Source: Betaproteobacteria bacterium (lineage in GTDB: Bacteria > Pseudomonadota > Gammaproteobacteria > Burkholderiales > Rhodocyclaceae). Taken from it: a stretch of 64,000 nt of DNA. How positions within the stretch are numbered: position 1 is the stretch's first letter; each line of letters begins with the position of its first letter. Location of the stretch: assembly GCA_020621865.1 (NCBI GenBank), contig JAHRYW010000001.1, positions 267,577 to 331,576 on the forward strand. The letters run 5' to 3'. This document shows positions 1 through 10,623 of this stretch, piece after piece. The notes beneath the pieces were generated by a model. It did not search any database. It saw nothing but the letters and a program-made list of their open reading frames with translations, and was not told the DNA's origin. Position numbers and translations under genes: made by a program.

Positions 1-15
1 AGGAGGAAAAACACA

Positions 16-3000
16 ATGAACATGAACAGGCGGCAGTTCTTCAAGGTCTGCTCCGCCGGGCTCAGTGGGTCATCCATCGCGTTGATGGGTTTCTCGCCGA
101 CCGCAGCCCAGGCGGAAGTACGCACCTTCAAGCTGGCCCGCGCCACCGAGACACGGAACATCTGTCCGTACTGCTCGGTGTCCTGCGGGGTGCTGATCTA
201 CTCGACCGGGGACAAGTCGAAAAATTCCCAGTCGGCCATCATCCATATCGAAGGCGACCCGGACAATCCGGTCAATCGCGGAACCTTGTGCCCGAAGGGC
301 GCCGGCCTGCGCGACATGATCCAGAGCGCCAATCGCTTGAAGTGGCCCGAGGTGCGCGAAGCCGGTACCAACGAATGGAAGCGGATTTCCTGGATGGAAG
401 CTTTCGAGCGCATCGCCAAGCACATGAAGGCCGACCGCGACGCCAATTTCATGGCCCAGAACAAGGACGGCGTGACCGTCAATCGCTGGACCACCACCGG
501 ATTCCTCGCATCATCCGCAGCACCGAATGAGGCTGGTTACCTGACCGTGAAGACGATTCGCGCGTTGGGCATGACCTCGATCGATACCCAGGCGCGCATT
601 TGACACGCTCCCACGGTGGCCAGTCTGGCTCCGAGTTTTGGGCGTGGTTCGATGACCAACCATTGGGTGGACATCAAGAACGCTGACTTGATTTTCGTGA
701 TGGGCGGCAACCCTGCCGAAGCGCACCCCTGCGGCTTCAAATGGGCAATCGAAGCCAAGAAGAACCGCAAGGCGAAGCTGGTGGTCGTGGACCCGCGCTT
801 CAACCGCACCGCTTCGGTGGCCGATTACTATGCGCCGATCCGTCCGGGCTCCGACATCGCCTTCCTCGGCGGCGTCATCAATTACCTGCTGACCAACGAC
901 AAGATCCATCACGACTACGTGAAGGCGTACACCAACGCGTCCTTCCTGATCGATGATGGCTTTGGCTTCGAGGACGGCATCTTCACCGGCTACAACGACG
1001 AGAAGCGCAGCTACGACAAGGCCACCTGGAAATACCAGCTGGGCGAGGACGGCTTCGCCAAGGTCGACGAAACGCTGCAGAACCCGCGTTGCGCCTTCCA
1101 GATGCTCAAGGCCCACTATTCCCGCTACACGCCGGAGATGGTGACCAAGGTCTGCGGCACGCCGAAGGACGCCTTCCTGAAGGTCTGCGAATACATCGCT
1201 TCGACGGCGGCGCCGGACAAGACGATGACCAACCTGTACGCGCTGGGCTGGACCGAGCATTCGGTCGGTTCGCAGAACATCCGCAGCATGGCCATCATCC
1301 AGTTGCTGCTCGGCAACATGGGCATGGCGGGTGGCGGCATCAACGCGCTGCGCGGCCATGCCAACGTCCAGGGCATCACCGACTTCGCGCTGTACGCCCA
1401 GAACCTGCCGGGCTACCTGGCGCCACCGACCGACGCCGAGCCGGACCTGACGACCTTCCTCGACAAGAAGACGCCGAAAATGCTGCGTCCGGGCCAGATG
1501 AACTACGGCCAGAACCTGTCGAAGTGGTATGTCAGCCTGCATAAGGCCTGGTGGGGCGACGCCGCCCACAAGGACAACGGCTTCGCCTACGACTTCATGC
1601 CCAAGCTCTCGGGCGCTTCCGACGTGCTGTCGATCTTCAATGCCATGTACGAAGGCAAGGTCAACGGCTTCCTCTGCCAGGGCTTCAACCCGCTGGCTTC
1701 CGTCGCCAACAAGAAGAAGGTGTCGGATGCGCTGAGCAAGCTGAAGTACATGGTGGTGATGGACCCGCTGGCGACCGATACCTCCGAGTTCTGGAAGCCA
1801 CACGGCGAGTTCAACGAGGTCGATCCGGCCAAGATTCCGACCGAGGTCTTCCGTCTGCCGACCACGCTGTTCGCCGAAACCTCCGGCAGTTTCACCAACT
1901 CCGGCCGCGTCATCCAGTGGCGATGGAAGGCTGCCGATGGTCCGGGCGACGCCAAGGACGATACCGAGATCATGGCGACGCTGTTCCTGAAGCTGAAGGA
2001 AATGTACGCCAAGGACGGTGGTGCCTATTCGGAGCCGATCCAGAAGCTGACCTGGGCCTATCGCATCCCGAACAAGCCGTCGCCGGAAGAGCTGATGATG
2101 GAGTTCAACGGCAAGGCATTGGCCGACGTGACCGATCCCAAGGATCCGACCAAGGTGCTGGTCAAGGCGGGCGATCAGTTGCCGAGCTTTGCGATGCTGC
2201 GCGACGACGGTTCGACCACCTGCGGCAACTGGATCTACTGCGGCGTGTGGTCGCCGGCCGGCAACCTGTCGGCGCGGCGTGACAACAGCGACCCGTCCGG
2301 CCTCGGCCAGACGTTGAACTGGGGCTTCGCCTGGCCGGTCAACCGGCGCATCCTGTACAACCGCGCCTCGGCCGATCTTTCCGGCAAGCCGTGGGATGCG
2401 AAGCGCACCATGCTCAAGTGGCTGGGCGACAAGTGGGGCGGCAACGACGTGCCCGACATGCGTCCGGATGCAGCGCCCGACCAGAACGTCATGCCTTTCA
2501 TCATGACCGGTGAAGGTGTCGGACGTCTGTTCAGCCTCGGCCTGATGAACGAAGGTCCTTTCCCCGAGCACTACGAGCCGTTCGAAACCCCGCTCGACAA
2601 CAATCCGATGCACCCGAAGAACCCTAAGGCGACCAGCAATCCGGCCGCCCGCGTGTACAAGGGCGACATGGAGGCGTTCGGCAAGGCCAAGGACTTCCCG
2701 TACGTGGCGACGACCTACCGCCTGACCGAGCATTTCCACTACTGGACCAAGCAGAGCAAGATCAACGCGATCATGCAGCCGGAACAGTTCGTCGAAATCG
2801 GCGAGGAACTGGCCAAGGAAAAGGGCATCGTGGCCGGCGACAAGGTCAAGGTGCGCTCCAACCGGGGCTTCATCAAGGCGGTGGCGGTGGTGACCAAGCG
2901 CATCAAGGCGCTCGATGTGGATGGCAAGAAGGTCCACACGGTCGGTATCCCGATCCACTACGGGTTCAAGGGGGCGACGAAGCCTGGCTTCATCACCAAC

Positions 3001-3081
3001 ACCCTGACCCCGTTCGTCGGTGACGCCAATACGCAGACGCCGGAGTACAAGGCGTTCCTGGTCAACATCGAGAAAGCGTAA
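16..3081 (+). CDS. fdnG: Selenocysteine formate dehydrogenase, catalytic alpha subunit
   Basis: Catalytic subunit of a membrane-bound respiratory formate dehydrogenase, oxidising formate on the periplasmic side with a bis-MGD molybdenum (or tungsten) cofactor and one [4Fe-4S]. The frame is open from 16 to 3081 except for one TGA at 601-603. That codon is residue 196, the position of selenocysteine in E. coli FdnG, and the flanking residues DTQARI-U-HAPTVASLAP match that family. The N-terminus carries a twin-arginine signal (NRRQFF) ending near AQA. Cysteines CPYCSVSCGV (about residues 51-60) and a later Cys bind the cluster. Total length is about 1021 residues, against 1015 in E. coli. A strong AGGAGG lies at the window start; a second ATG two codons in is possible. 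It heads fdnGHI. It could equally be called fdoG. Confidence 0.96.
601..645 (+). promoter_or_regulatory. SECIS element with in-frame UGA(Sec) codon
   Basis: UGA at 601-603 is followed 10 nt later by a hairpin at 614-633. Pairs are 614-616 with 631-633 and 618-621 with 627-630 (one G.U). The bulged U is at 617 and the loop AGUCU at 622-626. The bulged U and the GUCU-type loop are the features SelB recognises in E. coli fdnG/fdhF. SelB and tRNA-Sec are both encoded in this window. Confidence 0.93.
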
Positions 3082-3093
3082 AGGAGAGCTGAT

Positions 3094-3981
3094 ATGGCAC
3101 TGCAATCGCTAGACATCAAACAGCGCTCCGCGACCACGACGCCGTCCACGCAAGTGCGGCAGACGATCGAGATCGCCAAGCTCATCGACGTTTCCGCCTG
3201 CATCGGCTGCAAGGCTTGCCAAGTGGCGTGTTCGGAGTGGAACGACATCCGCGACGAAGTCGGCAACTGCCACGGGGTGTACGACAACCCGATGGACCTG
3301 TCGGCAAAGTCGTGGACGGTGATGCGCTTCACCGAGGTCGAGCAGAACAACAAGCTGGAGTGGCTGATCCGCAAGGACGGCTGCATGCACTGCGCCGACC
3401 CCGGCTGCCTGAAGGCCTGTCCGGCTCCCGGCGCGATCATCCAGTACAGCAACGGCATCGTGGATTTCCACCAGGAAAACTGCATCGGCTGCGGCTACTG
3501 CGTGACCGGCTGTCCGTTCAACGTCCCGCGCATCTCCAAGGAAGACAGCAAGGCCTACAAGTGCTCGCTGTGTTCCGACCGGGTGGCCGTCAACCAGGCC
3601 CCGGCCTGCGTCAAGGCCTGCCCGACCGGGGCGATCCAGTTCGGCGCCAAGGAGGACATGAAGGACTACGCGGCCAAGCGCGTCGCCGACCTCAAGGAAC
3701 GCGGCTACGACCAGGCGGGGCTGTACGACCCGCAAGGCGTCGGCGGTACGCACGTGATGTACGTGTTGCACCACGCCGACAAGCCCGATCTGTATGCCGG
3801 CCTGCCGGCCAATCCGTCGATCAGCCCGATGGTTGCGCTGTGGAAGGGCTTTGCCAAGCCGCTGGCGACGCTGGCCCTGGCCGGTGTCGCATTGGGCAGC
3901 CTGTTCCACTATGTGACCAAGGGTCCGAACGAGGTCTCGAAAGAGATCGAGGACGAGATTGAGAAGGAGGACGCACAATGA
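3094..3981 (+). CDS. fdnH: Formate dehydrogenase iron-sulfur beta subunit
   Basis: Electron-transfer subunit of the formate dehydrogenase, carrying electrons from the catalytic subunit to the membrane cytochrome b. It is 295 residues (E. coli FdnH 294). Four ferredoxin-type cysteine groups are visible: [11 protein letters not shown] near residue 36, [13 protein letters not shown] near 96, [11 protein letters not shown] near 130 and CSLC...CVKAC near 153-173, enough for four [4Fe-4S] clusters. One transmembrane helix near residues 250-272 anchors it. It begins 12 nt after fdnG with GGAG in the gap and overlaps fdnI by 4 nt (ATGA), implying translational coupling. There is no Tat signal of its own, as expected for a subunit exported with FdnG. 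Confidence 0.95.
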   Translation: MALQSLDIKQRSATTTPSTQVRQTIEIAKLIDVSACIGCKACQVACSEWNDIRDEVGNCHGVYDNPMDLSAKSWTVMRFTEVEQNNKLEWLIRKDGCMHCADPGCLKACPAPGAIIQYSNGIVDFHQENCIGCGYCVTGCPFNVPRISKEDSKAYKCSLCSDRVAVNQAPACVKACPTGAIQFGAKEDMKDYAAKRVADLKERGYDQAGLYDPQGVGGTHVMYVLHHADKPDLYAGLPANPSISPMVALWKGFAKPLATLALAGVALGSLFHYVTKGPNEVSKEIEDEIEKEDAQ

Positions 3982-4598
3982 TCCGCGATCCGAAGGACCT
4001 CAAGCGTTACGAGCCGGCCGAACGGGCCAATCACTGGGTGGTGGGCATCAGCTTCATCCTGCTCGCCCTGTCCGGTCTGGCCTTCTTCCACCCGGCCTTC
4101 TTCCCGCTCACTCAGCTGTTCGGCGGGCCGACCTGGGCGCGCATCATCCACCCCTACCTCGGGGTGCTGATGGCGCTCTCCTTCCTGGCGCTCTTTTTCC
4201 GCTTCAAGCATCTGAACAAGATGACGCCGGCGGACAAGGAATGGCTGGGCAAAGTCGGTCAGATGGTGGACGGCGACGACCACAACATGCCGGAGCAGGG
4301 CAAGTACAACGGCGGCCAGAAATTGATGTTCTGGGCTTTGGCCGTGTGCATGCTGCTGATGACGGTGTCCGGCGTCTTCATCTGGCGGGCCTGGTTCGGC
4401 TTCGACATCACTGTCGTCCGGCTCGGGGCGGTCGTTCATGCCGCCGCCGCCGCGGTGATGATCGGTCTGATCATGGTCCATGTGTACGCCGCCATCTGGG
4501 TCAAGGGCACCATCCGCGCCATGTGGTACGGCACGGTGACCCGCGCCTGGGCCAAGCAACACCATCGCGGCTGGTACCGTCAGGTCACTGGCAAGTAG
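3978..4598 (+). CDS. fdnI: Formate dehydrogenase cytochrome b556 gamma subunit
   Basis: Membrane cytochrome b that takes electrons from FdnH and reduces quinone on the cytoplasmic side. It is 206 residues with four predicted transmembrane segments. Candidate haem ligands are His19 (ERANHWV), a His in the second segment (RIIHPYLG), and histidines in the last segment (VVHAAAA, MVHVYAA), the pattern of FdnI/FdoI. The start overlaps the fdnH stop. It ends the structural operon; structured RNA and a terminator follow before fdhE. Confidence 0.94.
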   Translation: MIRDPKDLKRYEPAERANHWVVGISFILLALSGLAFFHPAFFPLTQLFGGPTWARIIHPYLGVLMALSFLALFFRFKHLNKMTPADKEWLGKVGQMVDGDDHNMPEQGKYNGGQKLMFWALAVCMLLMTVSGVFIWRAWFGFDITVVRLGAVVHAAAAAVMIGLIMVHVYAAIWVKGTIRAMWYGTVTRAWAKQHHRGWYRQVTGK

Positions 4599-4625
4599 TC
4601 AGCGGCGGTGGATGAGGGTTTTGCA

Positions 4626-4679
4626 GACGTGGCGCCCCCCAGTCGTTCCGGCGAAAGGCCGGGGCGGCAAGGGGGCGTC
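4626..4679 (+). other. Unexplained structured intergenic RNA segment
   Basis: A GC-rich imperfect hairpin between fdnI and fdhE. GACG (4626-4629) and CCCCC (4635-4640) face GGGGGCGTC (4671-4679). An inner stem CCGGC (4648-4652)/GCCGG (4658-4662) closes a GAAAG loop. There is no U-run, so it is not a simple terminator. It could be an mRNA-processing or stability element, or a remnant of a small repeat; I do not recognise a riboswitch class. Confidence 0.4.
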
Positions 4680-4742
4680 ATGATCCTGCAGGCTTCTCCG
4701 CGTTGCCGATGAAGTTTCAGTTTTAGCTTTACCTTGCGTTTT

Positions 4743-4782
4743 GGGGGCTCTGCGGAGCATTGTTCCGCGTCCCCCGTTTTTT
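4743..4782 (+). terminator. Intrinsic terminator-like hairpin upstream of fdhE
   Basis: GGGGG (4743-4747) pairs with CCCCC (4771-4775), and GCGGA (4752-4756) with TCCGC (4764-4768), with a 7-nt loop and a following GTTTTTT. It ends 10 nt before the fdhE ATG, so it would limit read-through from fdnGHI into fdhE-selA unless there is a promoter nearby or antitermination. Confidence 0.75.
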
Positions 4783-4792
4783 CGAGTGTTCC

Positions 4793-5698
4793 ATGCACAG
4801 CCAAGCCATCGATTTTCATCCCCCCGCCGAAGAGGCCGCCGCCTTTCTGCTGCCGGTCACGACCACGCTGTTCGCCGACCGCGCCGAGCGTTTCGAGGCG
4901 CTGGCCAGCGAGCACAGCCTGAGCGACTGGCTGCGCTTCCTGGCCACCTTGAGCCGAGCCCAGCAGCAGGCGCTGAAAGCCTTGCCGCCGCTCGCCCTGC
5001 CGTCCGCCGACAGCCTGCGTCAGGCGCGTACCCACGGCATGCCGCCGCTCGACCCGTCTGTCCGGCCCGCAGCCTGGCGCGATGCCTTGCATCAGATCGC
5101 CAGTACCCTGCGTCTGGAAGCGCCTGAGGCAACCCGTACCGAACTGGATGCACTGCTCGTGGTCAGCGATGCCGCACTGGAAAAATTGGCCGACAGCCTG
5201 ATGAGCGGCGAGCCGGAGGCTACCGACATCGCCCGCCTGCCGTTCGTCGCCGCCGCGCTGCAGGTGGTGTTCACCCAACTCGCCAGCCAGCTTGATGCCG
5301 GCCAGCTGCAGGCACTCGACGCACACAACGTCTGCCCCTGCTGCGGCAGTCCGGCGGTGGCCAGCGTCGTCCGCCTCGGTGCCGCGATCAACAACTTGCG
5401 CTATCTGCACTGCAGCCTGTGCAATACCGAATGGAATGTCGCCCGGGCGGTATGCACGACCTGCAACAGCGACAAGGCAGTGGCCCTGCATGAGGTCGAG
5501 GGCAGCCAGGGCGCGGTGCGTGCCGAAACCTGCGACAGCTGCAAGGGTTACTTGAAAATCGCCTATCAGGAAAAAGACCCGCGCGTCGATCCGGTCGCCG
5601 ACGACCTGGCCACGCTGGCGCTCGACATGCTGGTCGACGAGGCCGGCTATCAGCGTTCCGGTCCCAATCTCCTGTTGATCGGTGCCTACAGCGGCTAG
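4793..5698 (+). CDS. fdhE: Formate dehydrogenase accessory protein FdhE
   Basis: FdhE is a cytoplasmic rubredoxin-like maturation factor needed for active Fdh-N/Fdh-O type enzymes before or during Tat export. From the ATG at 4793 it has 301 residues. The C-terminal half shows metal-binding cysteine pairs CPCCGS, CSLC, CTTC and CDSC, as in E. coli FdhE. An upstream in-frame TTG would lie inside the terminator hairpin, so the ATG is preferred. No strong Shine-Dalgarno is visible. The gene sits between the dehydrogenase and selA. Confidence 0.92.
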   Translation: MHSQAIDFHPPAEEAAAFLLPVTTTLFADRAERFEALASEHSLSDWLRFLATLSRAQQQALKALPPLALPSADSLRQARTHGMPPLDPSVRPAAWRDALHQIASTLRLEAPEATRTELDALLVVSDAALEKLADSLMSGEPEATDIARLPFVAAALQVVFTQLASQLDAGQLQALDAHNVCPCCGSPAVASVVRLGAAINNLRYLHCSLCNTEWNVARAVCTTCNSDKAVALHEVEGSQGAVRAETCDSCKGYLKIAYQEKDPRVDPVADDLATLALDMLVDEAGYQRSGPNLLLIGAYSG

Positions 5699-5740
5699 AT
5701 CATTTTTCCCTCAACTTTCTGCCCGGTCCGGGTGAGAGCC

Positions 5741-7138
5741 ATGAACGAATCCAAACGTCTTCCCGCGGTCGACCGGGTCCTGCAACAACTCCCCGATTTG
5801 ATCGAAGTCCACGGCCGGCAACTGGTCACCGGCTGTGTCCGGGCCGAGCTGGCCGCTGCTCGTGAAGGGCTGAAGCACGATCTGCCATTGCCCGACGAAG
5901 CCAGCCTGCTCGCCGCCATCCGTCGCCGCGCCGATGACGCCGGCCGGGCCAATCTGCGACCGGTCTTCAACCTGACCGGCACCGTGCTGCATACCAATCT
6001 CGGCCGCGCCCAACTGGCCGAAGAGGCCATCGCGCTGATGGTCGAGGCCGCCCGCTCGCCCTGCGCGCTGGAATACGACCTGGCCAGCGGCGGGCGAGGG
6101 GACCGCGACGATCTTGTGTCCGGCCTGCTTGCCGAGCTGGTCGCCGGCGGCTCGCCGGACATTGCCGCGACCATCGTCAACAACAACGCAGCCGCCGTGC
6201 TGCTGACGCTGAATGCACTGGCCCAGGGCAAGGAGGCGGTCGTGTCACGCGGCGAGCTGGTCGAGATCGGCGGCGCCTTCCGCATCCCCGACGTGATGCG
6301 CCGGGCACAGGTCAGGCTGCACGAAATCGGCACGACCAACCGCACGCATGCCAAGGACTACGCTGAGGCGATCGGCCCGAAAACGGCGCTGCTGATGAAG
6401 GTGCACACCAGTAATTACGCGGTCACCGGCTTCACGGCGACGGTGGATGAGCAGCAGGTGGCCAGCATCGCCCATGCCGCCGACCTGCCTTTTGTCGTCG
6501 ATCTGGGCAGCGGTACGCTGTGCGATTTCGCGGCCTACGGCCTGCCGCCGGAGCCGACGCCGCAGCAGGCGCTGGCGGCCGGGGCCGACATCGTCACCTT
6601 CTCCGGCGACAAGCTGCTCGGCGGCCCGCAGGCCGGGCTGATCGTCGGCCGCAAGGACCTGATCGCGAAGATCAAGAAAAACCCGCTCAAACGCGCCCTG
6701 CGCGTCGGCAAGACGACACTGGCGGCGCTCGAAGCGACGCTGCGCCTGTACCGCGATCCGGATCGCCTGGCTGAGCGCCTGCCGACCCTGCGCCTGTTGA
6801 CCCGGCCGGTTGCCGACATGGCAGCCCTTGGCGAACGTCTGTTGCCGGCGATGCAGCTGGCGCTGGACGGTTTTGCCACTGTCTCCGTCGAAGCCTGCGC
6901 CAGCCAGATCGGCAGTGGCGCCTTGCCGGTCGAGCGGCTGCCGTCGGCGGCGCTGGTTTGCCGGCCTGTTGCCAAGAAGCCGGGCAAGTCGCTACTGGCG
7001 CTGGAGCGCGCCTTCCGCAGCTTGCCCAAGCCGGTGATCGGCTACATTCGCGACGATGCGTATCATCTTGACCTGCGTGGTCTGGAAGCGAAGGACGAAG
7101 CCGTTTTTGCGGCCCAGTTGCCCGACCTGAAATTGTGA
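5741..7138 (+). CDS. selA: L-seryl-tRNA(Sec) selenium transferase
   Basis: PLP-dependent enzyme that converts Ser-tRNA(Sec) to Sec-tRNA(Sec) using selenophosphate. It is 465 residues from the ATG at 5741 (E. coli SelA 463), preceded by GGTGAGAG; a GTG nine bases upstream is less likely. The N-terminal domain begins [12 protein letters not shown]. The cofactor lysine lies in [14 protein letters not shown], and the family segment [18 protein letters not shown] is present. It lies 42 nt after fdhE. selD, needed for selenophosphate, is not in this window. Confidence 0.96.
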   Translation: MNESKRLPAVDRVLQQLPDLIEVHGRQLVTGCVRAELAAAREGLKHDLPLPDEASLLAAIRRRADDAGRANLRPVFNLTGTVLHTNLGRAQLAEEAIALMVEAARSPCALEYDLASGGRGDRDDLVSGLLAELVAGGSPDIAATIVNNNAAAVLLTLNALAQGKEAVVSRGELVEIGGAFRIPDVMRRAQVRLHEIGTTNRTHAKDYAEAIGPKTALLMKVHTSNYAVTGFTATVDEQQVASIAHAADLPFVVDLGSGTLCDFAAYGLPPEPTPQQALAAGADIVTFSGDKLLGGPQAGLIVGRKDLIAKIKKNPLKRALRVGKTTLAALEATLRLYRDPDRLAERLPTLRLLTRPVADMAALGERLLPAMQLALDGFATVSVEACASQIGSGALPVERLPSAALVCRPVAKKPGKSLLALERAFRSLPKPVIGYIRDDAYHLDLRGLEAKDEAVFAAQLPDLKL

Positions 7139-7255
7139 AAGCAGCCTCGATGGGTGGTCTGCGTACTGCCTGCTGCTCTCTGTCGTGTCCATCAGGGCAC
7201 ATCGTAAATCCGGGCATCTCCGTGTCCGGGTGGTTTATCGAATGGAGAAGAGAAG

Positions 7256-8590
7256 ATGAAGTTAAACCGCCGGCAGTTTCTCGCCGCGGGCGCAGCGCTG
7301 GGGGCCTCGGTGGCCGTTGCCCAGCCGACCAGCCCGCTGCCTTTCCTGATCAACATGCAGTCCGATCCCTTGTTGCCCAAGTCCAGCGGCAAACGGGTCG
7401 TCATTTGCGGCGGCGGCTGGGGCGGCATCACGGCCGCCAAGCACCTGAAAAAACTCGACCCGACGCTTGAAGTCGTCGTTCTGGAGCGGAACCCGGTCTT
7501 CTTCTCCTGCCCGATGAGCAACAAGTGGCTGGTCGATGTCGTCGACACCAATTTCCTGACCTTCAGCTATCTCGAAGTCGCCCAAAAATACGATTACCGC
7601 TTCATCCAGACCGAGGTGACGGCCTTCGAGCGGGAAAACAAGCGGGTCATTACCGCCCAGGGCTGGCTCGATTACGATTACCTGATCATCGGCGCCGGCA
7701 TCCGTTACAACTACGAAGCCTGGTTCGGCAACGACCGCAAGGCCGCCGAGTACACCCGGGCGATGTTCCCGGCCGCTTATATCCCCAATGCCGAGCATTT
7801 CCGCCTCAAGCAGAGCATCCAGAACTTCACGGGTGGCGATCTGGTAATGACCCTGCCGCCACCGCCGCATCGCTGCCCGCCGTCGCCGTACGAGCGCGCC
7901 TGCCTGATCGCCGGCTTGTTCAAGGAACGCAAGATCAAGGGGCGGATCACGATTCTCGATCCCAAGGACAGTCCGCGTCCGATTACCAGCGGCTTCCAGG
8001 AAGCCTTCGAGAATCTCTACAAGGACCAGATCACCTACGTGCCCAAGGCCGTGATCAAGGAGGTCGATCCCTTCAACAAGAAGATCAAGACCGCGGTCGG
8101 CGACTTCGCCTTCGATCATTCCATCCTGATGGCGCCGCACCAGGCCGGCGACATGGCGTGGAAGGCCGGGGTGATCGGCAAGAATGCCGAAGGCAAGCCG
8201 AGCGGCTGGGCCGGCGTCGATCCCTTCTTCCTGAATCTGAAGGACGATCCGGATACCTACGTGATCGGCGATTCGGTCGGCGTCGTCTCGCCGCTGTTCA
8301 ACTTCTACCCCAAGGCCGGGCACGTCGCCAACGCGCACGCCCGCATCGTCGCCCGCTACATCGCCGAACGGGTCAAGGGGCGCGATCCGAAGTATGCGCT
8401 GCCCGACAACCTGTGCTTCATGATGGTCAATACCCATCCGCGCGAGGATGTCGCCGTTCGCTTCAAGTACTGGGTCAACGACAAGGGGATCATCGTGCAG
8501 GATCAGGACGACGACAATCTGCGCCGGGACGATCTGGTGACCGAGGACTTCCAGTGGGCCGGCCGGATGTACGAGGACATGTTCGGCTAA
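7256..8590 (+). CDS. FCSD/SQR-family flavoprotein with Tat signal
   Basis: FAD-dependent oxidoreductase resembling the flavoprotein subunit of sulfide dehydrogenase (flavocytochrome c, FccB) and sulfide:quinone reductases. It is 444 residues. A Tat signal (NRRQFLAAGAALGAS) predicts periplasmic export. The FAD Rossmann motif is VVICGGGWGGITAAK. Cysteines occur in FFSCPMSNK, HRCPPSPYERAC and DNLCFMMV, positions typical of the FCSD fold, with an FAD-binding GDSVG near the C-terminus. SD GGAGAAGAGAAG precedes the ATG. No cytochrome c partner gene is adjacent. Its place between selA and selB is unusual and its substrate is unknown: sulfide, polysulfide or a reduced selenium species are possibilities by context only. 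Confidence 0.85.
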   Translation: MKLNRRQFLAAGAALGASVAVAQPTSPLPFLINMQSDPLLPKSSGKRVVICGGGWGGITAAKHLKKLDPTLEVVVLERNPVFFSCPMSNKWLVDVVDTNFLTFSYLEVAQKYDYRFIQTEVTAFERENKRVITAQGWLDYDYLIIGAGIRYNYEAWFGNDRKAAEYTRAMFPAAYIPNAEHFRLKQSIQNFTGGDLVMTLPPPPHRCPPSPYERACLIAGLFKERKIKGRITILDPKDSPRPITSGFQEAFENLYKDQITYVPKAVIKEVDPFNKKIKTAVGDFAFDHSILMAPHQAGDMAWKAGVIGKNAEGKPSGWAGVDPFFLNLKDDPDTYVIGDSVGVVSPLFNFYPKAGHVANAHARIVARYIAERVKGRDPKYALPDNLCFMMVNTHPREDVAVRFKYWVNDKGIIVQDQDDDNLRRDDLVTEDFQWAGRMYEDMFG

Positions 8591-8644
8591 TGCAACCGGC
8601 GGCCCGGCGACGGGCCGCCATTTTCAAGCAGGAGACGCTATTTC

Positions 8645-10519
8645 ATGATCATCGGCACCGCCGGCCACATCGACCACGGCAAGACCACGCTGGTCAAGGC
8701 GCTGACCGGCGTCGACTGCGACCGCCTGAAGGAAGAGAAGGCGCGCGGCATCACGCTCGACCTCGGCTACGCCTACACGCCAACGCTCGGGTTCATCGAC
8801 GTGCCGGGCCATGAGAAGCTGATCCACAACATGCTGGCCGGAGCGACCGGCATCGATTTCGCGTTGCTCGTGATTGCCGCCGACGACGGCCCCATGCCGC
8901 AGACCCGCGAGCATCTGGAGATCATCGAACTGCTCGGCATCCAGCGCGGCGCCGTGGCGCTGACCAAGATCGACAATGCTACGGTCAGCCGGAAAAATGA
9001 GGCAAAAACGGAAATTTCCGAACTGCTGGCCGGCACTGCGCTGACCGGGGCGCCGATCTTTCCGGTTGCGGCAACAACCGGCGAGGGCATAGCCGAACTG
9101 CGCACCCATCTCGAAGCAGCCGCGCTGGCATCTCCCGCGGCGGGGCAGGGCGGTGGCTTCCGGCTGGCCATCGACCGCTGCTTCACGTTGTCCGGTGCCG
9201 GCACGGTCGTTACCGGCACCGCCTTTGCCGGCGAGGTTCGGGTCGGCGATCAACTGCTGCTGTCACCACCCAACAAACCGGTCCGCGTGCGCAGCCTGCG
9301 CGTCCAGGATGCCGCGGCCGAATCCGGCCACGCCGGGCAACGCATTGCGCTGGCCCTGGCCGGCCTAGAGAAGGCTGAAGTCGAGCGCGGCATGTGGCTG
9401 CTCGCCCCGGCACTGCACGCGCCGGTCAGCCGCTTCGATGCAAAAATTCGCGTGCTGTCCGGCCAGCCGCCCCTGAAACATGGCGCCGTCGCCCACCTGC
9501 ACCTCGGCGCCGAGGACGTGCCGGCGCGCATTGCGCTGCTCGGTGCCGACGAGATTGCACCCGGCGGCGAACACTGGGCGCAAATCACCCTCGACCGCAG
9601 CATCGGCGCCCTGGCCGGTGACCGCTTCATCCTGCGCGATGCCTCGGCGCGCCACACCATCGGCGGCGGCCGGGTGCTCGACATCTTCCCGCCCAACCGC
9701 AAGAAACGCAGCCCCGAGCGCCTGGCCATGCTTGCCGCGCTGGCCGACGACAATCCGGCCACTGCGCTGCAACTGGCCGCCGAACAGCAACCCGCCGGCG
9801 TCGATCTCGGCGCCTATGCGCTGAACCGCAATCTCGACGCCGCAACGCTGCAGAGCATCGTCGTCGGCCAGAACCTGAAGCGCGTCGGCAATACCGTATT
9901 CTCGGCCGAGCGCTGGCAGGCCCTCGAAGCCCGGCTGCTCGAAGCGCTGGCCGCCGAACATCAGCGCGCCCCCGACATGCCCGGCGTCGAGCGTGACCGC
10001 CTGCGCCGCCTGACCCTGCCGACGCTCGCCCGGCCCGCCTTCGATGCCCTGCTGGCCGGGCCGCTGCAAGCCGGACAAATCGCCCAGACCCACGCCTGGC
10101 TGCACCTGCCCGACCACCGCGTCCAGATGGCGGCCAGCGATCGCGACCTCTGGCAGACGCTGAAGCCGCTGCTCGACGCCGAACCCTACAACCCGCCACG
10201 CGTCCGCGACGTAGCCAAAGCCACCGGCGTTGGCGAAGAGAGCGTGCGCTCACTGTTCAAGCGCGTCGCTCGCCTCGGCGAAGCCTACCCGGTCGCCCAT
10301 GACCACTATTTCACCGCCGCAGCGGTCGCCGACCTGGCCCGCCGCGTCGCCACCCTCAGCGAACGCGACGGCTGCGCCCGTGCCGCCACGCTGCGCGACG
10401 AGATTGGCGGTGGCCGCAAAGTGGCCATCCACATCCTCGAATTCTTCGACCGCATCGGCTACACTCGGCGCGTCAGAGACACCCACGTTTCACGTGGAAC
10501 CCCGGAGCAATTCGGTTGA
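8645..10519 (+). CDS. selB: Selenocysteine-specific elongation factor SelB
   Basis: GTPase that delivers Sec-tRNA(Sec) to the ribosome at UGA codons marked by SECIS. It is 624 residues. The G motifs are GHIDHGKT (G1), DVPGHE (G3) and TKID (G4). Translation-factor beta-barrels follow, and the C-terminal third has the winged-helix repeats that bind SECIS RNA. SD GGAG lies upstream. The stretch encoding NATVSRKN (about residues 111-118) is a copy of a dispersed DNA repeat also found in comM. tRNA-Sec begins 8 nt after the stop. Confidence 0.96.
   Translation: MIIGTAGHIDHGKTTLVKALTGVDCDRLKEEKARGITLDLGYAYTPTLGFIDVPGHEKLIHNMLAGATGIDFALLVIAADDGPMPQTREHLEIIELLGIQRGAVALTKIDNATVSRKNEAKTEISELLAGTALTGAPIFPVAATTGEGIAELRTHLEAAALASPAAGQGGGFRLAIDRCFTLSGAGTVVTGTAFAGEVRVGDQLLLSPPNKPVRVRSLRVQDAAAESGHAGQRIALALAGLEKAEVERGMWLLAPALHAPVSRFDAKIRVLSGQPPLKHGAVAHLHLGAEDVPARIALLGADEIAPGGEHWAQITLDRSIGALAGDRFILRDASARHTIGGGRVLDIFPPNRKKRSPERLAMLAALADDNPATALQLAAEQQPAGVDLGAYALNRNLDAATLQSIVVGQNLKRVGNTVFSAERWQALEARLLEALAAEHQRAPDMPGVERDRLRRLTLPTLARPAFDALLAGPLQAGQIAQTHAWLHLPDHRVQMAASDRDLWQTLKPLLDAEPYNPPRVRDVAKATGVGEESVRSLFKRVARLGEAYPVAHDHYFTAAAVADLARRVATLSERDGCARAATLRDEIGGGRKVAIHILEFFDRIGYTRRVRDTHVSRGTPEQFG
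8975..9009 (+). repeat. Dispersed 35-bp repeat, copy 1 (inside selB)
   Basis: Contains CTACGGTCAGCCGG followed by an A-rich stretch and a diverged GGCAAAAA right half. It reads in the coding direction of selB. Confidence 0.65.
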
Positions 10520-10527
10520 TGAACAAC

Positions 10528-10623
10528 GGAAGGAATCGTTCCCCGGTGGGACGGACGGTCTTCAAAACCGTCAGGGCCTGTCAAACAGGCTTGGGTAGGT
10601 TCGACTCCTGCTTCCTTCCGCCA
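10528..10623 (+). tRNA. selC: tRNA-Sec (anticodon TCA)
   Basis: The eight-base acceptor strand GGAAGGAA (10528-10535) pairs with TTCCTTCC (10612-10619), then discriminator G and encoded CCA (10621-10623). The anticodon arm is ACGGT-CTTCAAA-ACCGT, giving UCA. The variable arm is long (GCCTGT/ACAGGC), and the T arm has GGTTCGACTCC. The 8-bp acceptor stem and the UCA anticodon identify bacterial tRNA-Sec. It lies directly downstream of selB. Confidence 0.97.

Noticed and set aside
601-603. TGA as a nonsense mutation or frameshift splitting fdnG
   Set aside because: The frame is unchanged on both sides, the codon is at the exact Sec196 position, a SECIS hairpin follows, and selA, selB and tRNA-Sec are present.
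511-3105. Very long minus-strand open frame opposite fdnG
   Set aside because: It is antisense to a gene with clear formate dehydrogenase homology throughout. The frame is open because of the GC-rich third-position bias.
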